A DNA stretch of 64,000 nucleotides, taken from Fulvivirga marina. Its GTDB lineage: Bacteria > Bacteroidota > Bacteroidia > Cytophagales > Cyclobacteriaceae. The position numbers and the translations under genes were made by a program. The notes under the pieces are model-generated. The model ran no database searches. It was given only the letters and a program-made list of their open reading frames with translations, and was not told the DNA's origin. Location of the stretch: NCBI RefSeq assembly GCF_016775155.1, contig NZ_JAEUGD010000058.1:137733-201732 (forward strand), in the 5' to 3' direction. Positions 17,238 through 26,367 of this stretch are shown one piece after another (within the stretch, counting starts at the first letter, position 1; the number at the start of each line of letters is the position of its first letter).

Positions 17238-19235
17238 TTATGGCAAAAACCTAATTAATAAAACTTCCATTAAAAGAAATATAAGTGCAATAATAATAGC
17301 ATATTTCCATAACGGTTGTCCGATATATTTTTTTTCTACTGAACGTTTAAAACCTTCTTCATCCTGCACTTCAAATACCTCTACCTTGCCCTTAAAAGTG
17401 TTTTTTAGGTCTTCAGTCAGGTATTGCCTCAGATCTGATTCGGCAGGGGAGGCATTAAAAGCCAGGGTAGTGAGTTTTTTTCCTTCAAACACCAGTTCAT
17501 AAAAGCCTACTCCCAAAGTGAATTTGGGTACTTCCATAAATACATTGTTGCCGACAATATGTTGCGAGGGAATGATCTCCTCATCTCCTCTTTTCAGCTT
17601 GAATATATTATCCGTGATCAATGTATCTGTTTTGAAAGTGATTCGTGGATCATCAATAAAATAATATAGCTTTGACTCCTTTGAAGCACTTTGGGCTGCT
17701 ATACGATACATAATAGGGACAAAAATGGCATGAGCATGCAAGCTGGTATAATTAGTATTCAAAGGTGATCCAAAGGCGTATAGGTTCCCGTTAACACCCA
17801 TTTTAGACAAGAATGGCATCCCATTATTGTATTTCAGTAAAGCGGTTCGATCTCTCCCCCACTGCACTACCCCTGTAGCTTCAGGCATGGCAAAGCTCTT
17901 ATTAGTCTCCTCGAAAACATTTTCAAAAAACGGATCTTTGAAATCCGGAGTCATTAAAGCTACTTTACCTACAGAGTCCATGTGAGTAAGATTTCCCAGA
18001 CCAGATAACTGCCTGTAACTTGCAATATCAGGTGAAGATGCCGGGATAAAAATTACATTGCCATATTCCGCCAAGTATTCATTTAATACCACTGCCAGCG
18101 ATGGGTCTATATTCTCCAGTCCATTGACCACCACCAGGTCTGCTTCAGGGATCAGACTATAATCAAGATTTGAATAGTTTGTGCTCTTTAAATTAAATAA
18201 CTCTTCATTGCCAAATACACTCTGCACATGGATAACCTCTGACTTGCTCTTGATCTCAAGTACATCAATTTTCTGACTACCATTGATCGTGAAGTAAAAA
18301 TCATTATCGAAAGTGACCGGAAACTCTTCAAAACTAATACGACACTTATTATTACCTTCAATATTAAAGGCCAGATCAAAGGTAGCCGTCACTATATCAT
18401 TGGGTTTGATGTTTACACTTGCGGTAGCAGACTGCACCTCGTCTACATATACCTTAACTATGAGGTCACTAGCCTCTTTCTCACCTATGTTTTTAAGAAC
18501 AACATTCAATTTCAGTTTCTCATCTCCGATAAGAAAAGGGTTATCCAGGTACAAAGAGTCAACGTAAACATTATTGACAGAAGTGAAATTCATGGGTACA
18601 AGGTTCACACTGTACGTGCTGTCAAAATGTATTTCCTCTTCCTTTCCAGCAGTGGATACCTGAAAATCGCTTATCCAAAAAACATCGTAGGTCCCATCAT
18701 CTTTCTGTAGGCTTAGCCTTTCTTTGATGTCCTCAAAAGAGCGAGTAACGCCTGTCATGCGCAACTCCGTGGTAAGCTCTGAAACTTCTTTTCTATTTTG
18801 ATAAATACCTGAGTAGGTATTAAAGTCATTAGTCAATACTTTATACTCAACAGAAGTAGGGTATAGCTCCGTCAGTGTGTTAACATACTGCATTGCCTCA
18901 TCGAAAGCAGCTACCCCTTCATCCACCTCATTATTCATACTCAATGAGTTGTCAATATATATCAATGTTTTACCTTGTGCAGAAGCTTCCTCTTCAGATG
19001 GAAAGAAGGGCTGAGCAAATGCTATAACCAGAAAAAACAACATCAAAAGCCTGGAGGCAAGGATGAGGTAATGCTTAAGTTTTCTTTTTGAGCTGCTGGC
19101 TTCTTTTACTTTTTGCAGAAAGCGGGTATTGGAGAAATATACTTTTTTAGTCTTTCTAAAATTGAATAAATGAATAATGATCGGTATAGAGAGGGCGAAA
19201 AGGGCATATAAGAATTGTGGGTATAAAAAATTCAT
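17238..19235 (-). CDS. BatA-type membrane protein with vWA domain
   Basis: About 665 residues. The N-terminus (FLYPQFLYALFALSIPIIIHLFNFRK) is the BatA domain with its first helix, followed by a second helix near 58-75, then a von Willebrand A-like domain with the metal-site motif DNSLS near residue 96; the long remainder is extracytoplasmic beta-rich sequence, and a last helix closes the C-terminus (about 645-662). BatA proteins belong to aerotolerance/MoxR-type systems, but no MoxR ATPase is present here. ATG 19235 is preferred to a TTG three codons upstream. First gene of the operon that continues into the dihydroorotase-like, DUF4199 and glycosyltransferase genes. Confidence 0.88.
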   Translation of the reverse strand: MNFLYPQFLYALFALSIPIIIHLFNFRKTKKVYFSNTRFLQKVKEASSSKRKLKHYLILASRLLMLFFLVIAFAQPFFPSEEEASAQGKTLIYIDNSLSMNNEVDEGVAAFDEAMQYVNTLTELYPTSVEYKVLTNDFNTYSGIYQNRKEVSELTTELRMTGVTRSFEDIKERLSLQKDDGTYDVFWISDFQVSTAGKEEEIHFDSTYSVNLVPMNFTSVNNVYVDSLYLDNPFLIGDEKLKLNVVLKNIGEKEASDLIVKVYVDEVQSATASVNIKPNDIVTATFDLAFNIEGNNKCRISFEEFPVTFDNDFYFTINGSQKIDVLEIKSKSEVIHVQSVFGNEELFNLKSTNYSNLDYSLIPEADLVVVNGLENIDPSLAVVLNEYLAEYGNVIFIPASSPDIASYRQLSGLGNLTHMDSVGKVALMTPDFKDPFFENVFEETNKSFAMPEATGVVQWGRDRTALLKYNNGMPFLSKMGVNGNLYAFGSPLNTNYTSLHAHAIFVPIMYRIAAQSASKESKLYYFIDDPRITFKTDTLITDNIFKLKRGDEEIIPSQHIVGNNVFMEVPKFTLGVGFYELVFEGKKLTTLAFNASPAESDLRQYLTEDLKNTFKGKVEVFEVQDEEGFKRSVEKKYIGQPLWKYAIIIALIFLLMEVLLIRFLP

Positions 19236-19324
19236 TGGCTGCAAAAGTAGAAAAAATCAACCAATCATACGCAGATTAATTGAAGTGACTTTACCTGTTT
19301 AAGAGATTATGGAAATAAAAAGTT

Positions 19325-19873
19325 ATGAGAAATTCACACAACAGTCAACAAATGCAGGTCAATGCAGGCTCTATGGCCGACATAGCTTTCCTGTTACTCA
19401 TCTTTTTCATGATCACCACCACGATTGTAAACGACAAAGGAATAAGTTTGTTGTTACCTCCTGAACGGCTTAAAACTGAATTAGTGCCGATTAATGAGCG
19501 TAATTTATACAAGATACAGATCAACTCTCAGGATAAACTGCTGGTTGAAGGAGAACTCCGCGAGAATACGTCCGGGCTTAGGGAAGAGATAAAAGCCTTC
19601 ATTTTGAATTACGGAAAATCGGCCGATTTGAGTGAAAGCCCTTCGAAAGCTGTGGTTTCTATTAAAACCAACCGGGGTACTACCCAAGAGATGTTTATTA
19701 AAATGCTAGATGAGGTTAAAGCTGCATATTATGAGATTTATGCAAAACGTGCCAGAATCACTCCTGCGGAATATCGCAACTTATCATTAGCCGTACCTGC
19801 TGAAAAGTGGTTATACGATTTGGGTAGGAAGGGCATACCTATGAATATCTCCATTGCAGAACCATCTAATTGA
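19325..19873 (+). CDS. ExbD/TolR family transport protein
   Basis: A 182-residue inner-membrane protein with one N-terminal helix (about 20-38) containing the ExbD pattern MADIAFLLLIFFMITTTI, where the aspartate is the proton-path residue, followed by a periplasmic domain. ExbD works with ExbB and TonB to power outer-membrane uptake, but neither partner gene is in this window, so it must pair with components elsewhere. The periplasmic part carries an insertion (about 85-110) relative to short ExbD forms. Divergent from the BatA-like gene with about 90 bases between. Confidence 0.88.
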   Translation: MRNSHNSQQMQVNAGSMADIAFLLLIFFMITTTIVNDKGISLLLPPERLKTELVPINERNLYKIQINSQDKLLVEGELRENTSGLREEIKAFILNYGKSADLSESPSKAVVSIKTNRGTTQEMFIKMLDEVKAAYYEIYAKRARITPAEYRNLSLAVPAEKWLYDLGRKGIPMNISIAEPSN

Positions 19874-20098
19874 TATTTTTAATTCCCTGCCTGGGAAGTG
19901 CGACCAATTAAAGAATGAGTATAGTGGTCTGTCTGGGACGAGACTATGGCGGTATAGTTAGGGGGTGAGAGCGGCTTGTCTCTTGACAAGCCAAGGGAGG
20001 GAGAGCCGTTAAGGTGAAGGACTGGTTTGATGATCATAACTTAGTGATCACATTCTCCCTTGCCTATCAAAAGCAAGGGAGAATGTAGCATCTAGCTG
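19874..20098. other. Intergenic hairpins between exbD-like and ssb-like genes
   Basis: Two strong palindromes lie between these convergent genes. GGCTTGTC/GACAAGCC with a TCTT loop is near 19974-19993, and ACATTCTCCCTTGC/GCAAGGGAGAATGT, a perfect 14-bp stem with a 9-base loop, is near 20050-20086. They have no clean T-tract but could end transcription in both directions. Confidence 0.6.
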
Positions 20099-20437
20099 TT
20101 ACTTCTTAGACCCAAGCATCAAAATCTCATTGATGTTGATTTCTGTAATGTATCTCTTTTCACCTTCTACGGTTTCATATGATCTATGTATCAGTTTACC
20201 CTGAACAGCTATCTCCTGTCCCTTCTGCAAGTACTCCTCTGCTATTTTGGCTGTTTTCCCCCAGGCTACAATGTTATGCCATTGTGTATCTTCTATTTTT
20301 TCTCCTTTAGAATTGCGATAGCTGTCTGAAGTTGCGAGCGTAAAACTTGCCATTGTCTTACCACTTATAAGGTTTTTAACTTCAGGGTCTTTTCCTAGTC
20401 TACCAATTAACTGTACGCTGTTTCTTAAATTTTTCAT
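20099..20437 (-). CDS. ssb: Short single-stranded DNA-binding protein
   Basis: A 112-residue OB-fold protein: VQLIGRLGKDPEVK opens the fold, SFTLATSDSYRN and the DTQWHNIVAWGKTAKIAEEYLQKGQ block are classic SSB, and ITEININEILML is the last strand. It lacks the glycine-rich linker and the acidic DDxIPF tail that recruits repair proteins in house-keeping SSB, so it is probably an accessory SSB, as used in DNA uptake or mobile-element biology, rather than the replication SSB. Three 21-bp-phased repeats upstream suggest activation by a dedicated regulator. Confidence 0.92.
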   Translation of the reverse strand: MKNLRNSVQLIGRLGKDPEVKNLISGKTMASFTLATSDSYRNSKGEKIEDTQWHNIVAWGKTAKIAEEYLQKGQEIAVQGKLIHRSYETVEGEKRYITEININEILMLGSKK

Positions 20438-20807
20438 GTCGTGTAATAATTAAAAGTTTATAATTTTTATCAGTGATGAGCCGTTCATCGATTTCGTTGG
20501 CACAAAGTAAGAGCAAGCAAAAAAAGGCAGTCGGATAGTAAATATTTGTAGTCGCTTATTATCCGTTTGTAGTCGTTTACAAATGAGTAAAAAATTGATA
20601 ATCAGAATAAAACAAAAAATACAGAACAATATTCGGCTTTATAAAAAGTTTACGATTTTGACCTTTTAAATCTGTAATAACCCCTAAAAAACAAATAAAA
20701 TAAATGCTTCACCAGTGCATACCGAAGAAATACCATTACAATAAGTATGTCGCTGCAATATGAAATATGGTTGGAAAAATTTGCAAATCTCTTTATAAAA
20801 CAACCTA
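20438..20807. other. Upstream region of the ssb gene
   Basis: No gene is seen in these 370 bases. On the minus strand the order toward ssb is: three phased CGACTACAAA-type repeats (20575 to 20524), a T-run, a -7-like TACTTTG at 20503-20509, a leader of about 60 bases, then the start codon. The other side borders the 3' end of a histidine kinase gene. Confidence 0.6.
20524..20575 (-). promoter_or_regulatory. Three 21-bp-phased direct repeats, LytTR-like
   Basis: On the minus strand CGACTACAAA occurs at 20575-20566 and again at 20554-20545, and a weaker CGACTGCCTT at 20533-20524. The starts are exactly 21 bases apart, two turns of DNA, so a regulator would meet them on one face. Ten-base direct repeats with this period are the hallmark of LytTR (AlgR/AgrA) response regulators. 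They sit just upstream of the presumed ssb promoter, as activator sites do. The identity of the binder is inference. Confidence 0.5.
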
Positions 20808-22688
20808 TCAACTATTGCGAAAAGGTATTGATACCCTAAAAGTAGTCCCTTCCCCAAGTTCGCTTTCTACAGATATGTCTCCTCCAATTTTTTCAATCAG
20901 TTCCTTACATATAAGCAAACCTAAACCGGTACCTTTTTCGAGTGAGGTTCCTGCTGTGGAATAGTTCGAGGTCCCAAACAGTTTTTTCTGAATATCCTGC
21001 GAAATACCAACCCCTGTATCGGAGACTTCAAACGTCACAATTTTGTCCTTAATGGATGATTTCAGACTAACTTTTCCATTTCTATTGGAAAACTTGATGG
21101 CATTTGACATGAGGTTGTTAAGTACGACAAAAAGTATTTCCCGATCAGATATGAAATTCAGACGCACCCCATTGTCCACCTCAATCATTATACTCTTTTT
21201 ATTGGCCTGACTAGCATGGTATGTCTTGATCTCACTAAATAAAGCATCACAATCGATAGTATCACGCCGAACTGTAAACCCTTCAAAATGGCTCTTTATC
21301 CAAGTGATAATATTGTTAATCGAAGTTTTAGATTGCTTTACAACCTGCAAAAGCTGTTTTGAAACAGGCACCGCCTCATCAGGTGACATATGTTTTTTGA
21401 TAAGCAAATTGAGCATGTTCTCTAATGTACTGATGGGCGTCTTAAAGTCATGCATTACGGCGGTAAACATCCGGTCTTTGAGCTGATTCAAACTATCCAG
21501 TTCGTCCCGTTGTGTGGCAAGTTGATAATTATAAACTTCTATAGTTTCCTTTTGTACCTTTACCTGCTGATACAGACTACGTATTTTCTTATTGAGCATT
21601 ATAAAAAGAATAAGCAGGCATAGTAATACAAACCCTATAATAGCTCCAATTATTGAAAGGTTTTGCTGTTTTTTTGTCTTCACTATCTGCTGCTGCATCT
21701 TTTCTTCCTGCTCTCTGAATATAATATTATTCAACTGACTTGTTTTTTCTTTCGCCTGTATTTTACCTTCAATCTCAAACACCTTCGACTGATAGAAGAA
21801 AGCACTGTCAATATTATTTAAGCGATGATGAATCCTAGACATTAAGAGGGCTATGTCCTTTTGAATAAAAATCAGATGTTCTTTATCCGCCGTTTTGTAA
21901 GCCCTGTTTCCAAAAGAAATTGCCTTTCCTATATCTCCTAATTGAAAGTGATTAACGGCAATGCCATACAGACAAAAAGCTCTTGAATAATCGACATGTA
22001 AATTATGCTCCTCACCTGTATCATAAGCCTTCTGTATGAAATACAATGCACTGTCATACTTCTTCTGGCTGAGCAATATTTCTCCTTTTGTACTATAGGC
22101 ATATAGCAATCTTAAAAAGTCTTTTTGGCGAGTCAAGTCTTTGATTGACAGGTTTACATATTCCAGAGCCGTTTCAAACTGATTCAGCTCTCTATAAGCA
22201 CCCGCCAGGTTATTATACAAAACAGGGATTTTACCTTTCAGGTCATTACTTCTAGCCACTTTCAAGGCTTCTTTGGTTGATTTTATGGTTTGATCAAACT
22301 GACCAATTTTATAAAAACTACCTCCAATAAGGTTGTGGCTTTCAACAAGCTCCACATACATCTCCTCTCTCTTAAATATGATATTGGCTTGCTTTAAATA
22401 CTCGACGGACTTTACCAGATCATTGGTATACTGCTCTGCCAGCCCCAGTGTTAATAATACACGGCCTTTACACCGATCATTATTCTGCTGATTTTCAACT
22501 GCTTTAAGATTCTCCCTGGCCAACATCAGCGCTCTCTTAGGGTTAGTATAAAGTATCTCTTGGCTTATACTGTCTCTTTTATTTACCTGCTCATCGCATA
22601 TTTTACCTTGTTTTTGAGCATAGGTGAATTGACCCCAAACTTGAGCAGCAAAAAAGCAAAGACACCATATCATCAGACGAAAAACCAT
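20808..22688 (-). CDS. TPR-containing sensor histidine kinase (second)
   Basis: A 626-residue kinase with the same plan as the one at 2464-4404. Signal peptide (about 1-24), tetratricopeptide repeats (about 60-300) in the periplasm, a transmembrane helix (about 345-365), coiled coil, HisKA with the phosphoacceptor in MHDFKTP near residue 413, and HATPase with N-box NLMSNAIKF, G1 DTGVGIS and G2 GTGLGL. DFKTP replaces the usual DLKTP. No response regulator is adjacent. It is probably monocistronic; the stimulus is unknown. Confidence 0.92.
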   Translation of the reverse strand: MVFRLMIWCLCFFAAQVWGQFTYAQKQGKICDEQVNKRDSISQEILYTNPKRALMLARENLKAVENQQNNDRCKGRVLLTLGLAEQYTNDLVKSVEYLKQANIIFKREEMYVELVESHNLIGGSFYKIGQFDQTIKSTKEALKVARSNDLKGKIPVLYNNLAGAYRELNQFETALEYVNLSIKDLTRQKDFLRLLYAYSTKGEILLSQKKYDSALYFIQKAYDTGEEHNLHVDYSRAFCLYGIAVNHFQLGDIGKAISFGNRAYKTADKEHLIFIQKDIALLMSRIHHRLNNIDSAFFYQSKVFEIEGKIQAKEKTSQLNNIIFREQEEKMQQQIVKTKKQQNLSIIGAIIGFVLLCLLILFIMLNKKIRSLYQQVKVQKETIEVYNYQLATQRDELDSLNQLKDRMFTAVMHDFKTPISTLENMLNLLIKKHMSPDEAVPVSKQLLQVVKQSKTSINNIITWIKSHFEGFTVRRDTIDCDALFSEIKTYHASQANKKSIMIEVDNGVRLNFISDREILFVVLNNLMSNAIKFSNRNGKVSLKSSIKDKIVTFEVSDTGVGISQDIQKKLFGTSNYSTAGTSLEKGTGLGLLICKELIEKIGGDISVESELGEGTTFRVSIPFRNS

Positions 22689-22777
22689 AGTTTAGACTTA
22701 TGAAATATAACTAAATCTTAAACTATTTTCGTCCTCCTTTCTGGATTTATCCTAATTGATAGCAACGGCTCACTGTC

Positions 22778-23653
22778 TTATTCCTCCAACTCAGCCAGTT
22801 GCTGCCTGGCATTATTATTTTCCGGATCCAATTCCAATACCTTTTGGTATTGTATTTTTGCCTCTTTTACTTTTCCCGCCATGGCCAGCGCCTCTCCATA
22901 GCTATCGTAAACATTAGGCTCATATCGGAATAGGTAAGTATTGAGTTCGAAAGTATAAATGGCTTTGTCAATTTCCCCTGCCTTAAGCAACACATAGCCC
23001 AAGGTATTCAGCTCACTACTTTTTCCCACCAAATGATATGTCTGACTGAAATAGAACCTGATTTTATCTCTCATATGATCTATTGGATGTAACGAAAAGT
23101 GCTCTAACAAGAAGTTTGCTGCTTTGTAGTTAGGTTTTGAAGGGTACCCTAGTGCTATCTGAGCAACATCTGTAACCAGATCAGAGGCCGGGCTTTCTAC
23201 TATTCTGGCAAATTCCGTATCCTCTCTTTTAAATATAAAAGTGGGTACACGATGAATCTGCTTTCCCTGCTCCTCACCTTCTGGTCCTTGCTTATAATGT
23301 GCTCCCGAACCATAAAGGGCTATAAACTTTAACTGATCTCTTGGCAGGCCGAGTTCTTCCCACATTCTGACAAACTTAGGAACCCAGTTTTTACTGTCAC
23401 CACACCATGTACCCATATAAATTTCCACCTCTATCCCATGCAGGTTATGTTTCCAATCTATTTTGGTGTAATCCAGTTCAGCACTTTCATAGCTCTGCTG
23501 GTACCACTGACTGTACAATGTATCGGTTTCCAACACGGTAAGATCAAACTCCCCGAGCAAATGGGTCTTTCCATTGGATGTATATGTTGTAGGGGTTTGG
23601 CCTTTTACCATGCCACTAAGTACAAGAACAAAAATAATTAGGGGTAATCTCAT
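22778..23653 (-). CDS. Secreted thioredoxin-like protein with TPR tail
   Basis: About 291 residues. A signal peptide (about 1-18) is followed by a thioredoxin-like domain in which the active-site position reads MGTWCGDSKNWVPKF near residue 80: one cysteine is kept but the second is serine, so it is probably not a disulfide reductase of the usual type. KGRVPTF-like IHRVPTFIF supplies the cis-proline loop. The C-terminal third holds two tetratricopeptide repeats (DSYGEALAMAGKVKEA). The ATG at 23653 begins the signal peptide; a longer frame to 23701 is unlikely. It lies upstream of the second kinase gene with about 90 bases between, so co-transcription is possible. Confidence 0.82.
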   Translation of the reverse strand: MRLPLIIFVLVLSGMVKGQTPTTYTSNGKTHLLGEFDLTVLETDTLYSQWYQQSYESAELDYTKIDWKHNLHGIEVEIYMGTWCGDSKNWVPKFVRMWEELGLPRDQLKFIALYGSGAHYKQGPEGEEQGKQIHRVPTFIFKREDTEFARIVESPASDLVTDVAQIALGYPSKPNYKAANFLLEHFSLHPIDHMRDKIRFYFSQTYHLVGKSSELNTLGYVLLKAGEIDKAIYTFELNTYLFRYEPNVYDSYGEALAMAGKVKEAKIQYQKVLELDPENNNARQQLAELEE

Positions 23654-23843
23654 AATGGTTTGGTTGATGTTAAAATTGTAAAACAACATTTTTCCTTCCA
23701 TTATTTATGTTAATGGTTTGTTAAAGTACTCTAAATGAAGTGTTAAAAAAGGTAGGTAATATGAGTAATTGATGTTTCCAAAATCAATTTAAAGCCATTG
23801 TAATCCCTCATTATTGTCTCCGCTAGTACAACCAGCCGTAAAC

Positions 23844-23870
23844 TTTACCAAACTTTTAAAGTTTAGTAAA
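23844..23870. repeat. Near-perfect 27-bp palindrome
   Basis: TTTACcAAACTTT-t-AAAGTTTaGTAAA is symmetrical apart from one mismatched pair, midway between the 3' end of the zinc-ribbon gene and the thioredoxin/TPR gene start. No T-tract is next to it. It may be an operator for the thioredoxin/TPR gene or an RNA hairpin. Confidence 0.5.
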
Positions 23871-23918
23871 GCAACAGCCAAATTTGTAATCATAACCTGC
23901 TCCTTGTCAAGCTAAACC

Positions 23919-25034
23919 TTATTTCCCAAAAAGCCAGTAGGAAAGTGCTGAAATACCAACAAAAGCTAAAATAGCCAATACAATTTTGACCACACTCCAT
24001 GGCCTTTCCCCCTGCACTTCACCACTTCTTGCATTGACTAAAAAGCGGTAAAGTTTGCCTTTAAAATTATATGCACTGACATACGCCGGTAATAAGATGT
24101 GCTTAAATGTTATATCAGAGTAGGCAGTATTGTAGTTAAGAATACGCTGCTCATCACCTCCAATGTCCTGGCGAATCAGGTGGGAAATACGGGCATCCAT
24201 AACTCTACTGGCCTGACCGAACCCCTGTTTCAGATCAACCTGATACTTTTCGGTAATAAAGCCACTCAAATATTTGGCATCAAATGGTATCAGATTATCC
24301 AGGTCCCAAGGCTGCAAGGCTGTTACCTGCTTTTGTGGCAAGCTCTGCGATGCTGGCACCAGCACATCATCAAAAAACTGTTGAACCCGGCCTGAAGTCG
24401 AGTGCCAACGTGTTTTACGCACTTGTCTGCTTTTTGTCACAGATTTACCATTTTCGGTCGCTGTATAAGTTTCTGTAATATAATAGTACTCCCCTCTCTG
24501 ACCGGTATAAGGAGTATCCGTTTGCGCATCATAAGTCCAGTATGGCAAGTAAACCCCTTTAAAATGGTCAAACGAAAGCACTGCCTTTTTTAAGGCATTA
24601 GGAGCAAACCAGAGGCTATTAATCCATTTACGAAATGCCTTCAGGGCCTCCTCTTTGGTAACTTTAAAAGGCAGTAAACTTTTAGGCTGCAAAATATCTT
24701 CGATGTGGGCCGTACTCACAATCAATGGTGTATCGCAATAAGGACAATGAGATGAAGTGATATTGGACTCCAAAGATGATTCGGCAGCACACACCGAGCA
24801 TTTAACCATATTTACAGCTATATGATCCTGAGCTTTCGAAGCCTGCTCAAAATGTGCTTCAAAATCCAGTTCTTCTATGGCCTCCTCTGATTGAGGAATC
24901 TCATTTGTAGCACCACAGTATTCACATTTCAGCTCTGATGTACCTACCTTGTATTTCAGGTCTGCGCCACAGGAGGTGCAGCCAAAAGTACCTGTTGTAG
25001 CTGCCTCCTGATTCATTTGACTTTCCATATTCAT
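23919..25034 (-). CDS. Membrane zinc-ribbon protein, partner of SPFH
   Basis: A 371-residue protein with two N-terminal zinc ribbons: FGCTSCG...CEYCG (about 18-42) and VKCSVCA...SHCPYCDTP (about 78-104). A middle beta-rich domain (PYWTYDAQ, GEYYYITETY) and a C-terminal transmembrane helix (about 348-367) follow. The layout recalls the YdjG-type partners of the SPFH protein YdjI, which recruit PspA to stressed membranes in Bacillus; that role here is inference. Its start overlaps the preceding stop by one base (TAATG), so it is translated with the SPFH gene. Databases often mislabel such zinc ribbons as PriA or TFIIB-like. Confidence 0.85.
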   Translation of the reverse strand: MNMESQMNQEAATTGTFGCTSCGADLKYKVGTSELKCEYCGATNEIPQSEEAIEELDFEAHFEQASKAQDHIAVNMVKCSVCAAESSLESNITSSHCPYCDTPLIVSTAHIEDILQPKSLLPFKVTKEEALKAFRKWINSLWFAPNALKKAVLSFDHFKGVYLPYWTYDAQTDTPYTGQRGEYYYITETYTATENGKSVTKSRQVRKTRWHSTSGRVQQFFDDVLVPASQSLPQKQVTALQPWDLDNLIPFDAKYLSGFITEKYQVDLKQGFGQASRVMDARISHLIRQDIGGDEQRILNYNTAYSDITFKHILLPAYVSAYNFKGKLYRFLVNARSGEVQGERPWSVVKIVLAILAFVGISALSYWLFGK

Positions 25035-26146
25035 TATTGAGGGGGAAGTGGCGGTGGCACACTACCAAACAGGCTGTTAAGTTCTGATACCTGACCTGCT
25101 GCTGTCCAGTTACCCATACCCTGTTTCCAGACCAAAGTTTCTCTTGTAACCTGCTGTTGTGTTACCATTTGTTGTAGTGTAGGCATATCATATGGCCCCG
25201 CCTGCTGGCCGTTGATCGCCACATAAAATGTTACTTGGTTAGGTATTGGTGGCGGGCCCCCTTGTGTTTGTTGGTTTTGTTGTTGGTTTTGTTGTTGTGA
25301 AAAAGACTGTCCCATCTGGTTGGCCATGGCAAAACCCATACCCATGCCCATTCCGGCACCTGCTGTACCACTTTCATTTTCAGCAGCTTTCTCCAATGCT
25401 TTGGCAGCTTTGATCTTTGCAAACTTATCCAGATCAACCGCACTGAGTCTACTTAGCTCGAATATCTCAGACTTGACTTCGTCTGGCATAGAGATATTTT
25501 CTATTAGGAAATTAGCCAGGTCAATTCCATAAACTTCAAAATCTTCCTGCATGATGCCCTGCACCAGTTGGGATATTTCATTGGTATTGGCAGCATATTT
25601 TTCTACGGGCAGATCAGCCTCTCCTATAGCATCTGTAAAGCGGGTAACCACCAGACTTCTAAGCTGGTTATTGATTTCATCTGTTGTGAAGTGTCCATCT
25701 GTACCTACCACCTCGCGGATGAAGAGTCCGGGGTCAGTAATTCTGATCACATAAGTACCAAATGCGCGGATTTCCAGCATACCAAACCGGTTGTCTGAAA
25801 GCGTTATGGGGTTTTTAGTACCCCATTTCTGGTCCGTAAATTTGCGCGTACTAACAAAATAAACCTCTGCCTTGAAAGGACTATCAAATCCATATTTCCA
25901 CCCTTTTAAAGTAGACAGAATTGGCAGGTTGGCAGTTGTGAGCGTATGCATGCCTGGCAAAAACACATCCGCCAGCTGACCTTCATTAATGAATACAGCC
26001 ACCTGGCCTTCCCTTACGGTTAACTTCGCTCCACTTTTTATCTCGTTATCGTGCCTTTCAAACCGGTATACCAGAGTATTATTGGTATTGTCGGTCCATT
26101 CGATGATATCTATAAATTCTCCCCTGATACTGCTAAATAGTCCCAT
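25034..26146 (-). CDS. SPFH-domain protein with C-terminal GYF_2 domain
   Basis: A 370-residue YdjI-type SPFH (virion core/flotillin-like) protein. The N-terminal block IDIIEWTDNTNNTLVYRF and the REGQVAVFINEGQ segment mark the family; the SPFH body runs to about 245, a glycine/methionine-rich linker (MGMGMGFAMANQMGQ) and glutamine-rich low-complexity stretch follow, and a GYF_2 domain (YVAINGQQAGPYDMPTLQQMV, WKQGMGNWTAAG) ends the protein with a polyproline tail. SPFH proteins form membrane-associated oligomers; GYF_2 binds proline-rich peptides. It is coupled to the zinc-ribbon gene by a TAATG junction. Confidence 0.9.
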   Translation of the reverse strand: MGLFSSIRGEFIDIIEWTDNTNNTLVYRFERHDNEIKSGAKLTVREGQVAVFINEGQLADVFLPGMHTLTTANLPILSTLKGWKYGFDSPFKAEVYFVSTRKFTDQKWGTKNPITLSDNRFGMLEIRAFGTYVIRITDPGLFIREVVGTDGHFTTDEINNQLRSLVVTRFTDAIGEADLPVEKYAANTNEISQLVQGIMQEDFEVYGIDLANFLIENISMPDEVKSEIFELSRLSAVDLDKFAKIKAAKALEKAAENESGTAGAGMGMGMGFAMANQMGQSFSQQQNQQQNQQTQGGPPPIPNQVTFYVAINGQQAGPYDMPTLQQMVTQQQVTRETLVWKQGMGNWTAAGQVSELNSLFGSVPPPLPPQ

Positions 26147-26367
26147 GTCCTTAGTTTATTGGTAATAATGTTGACCCAGGTTATACAACGCTAAAATCAC
26201 CATCCAAATTAAATAAACTTTATAATTTTCAGTGATTTTATTTCAGTAAAAATTTACAAGGCACCCGATCTAATTCTGCTATAGTTATAATCAGAGAATG
26301 CTAGAAAATCTAAAGTAGCTTATTTATTTCCTTTAGACTTATCTCTTAAATTAAGTTTTTGAGTCTA

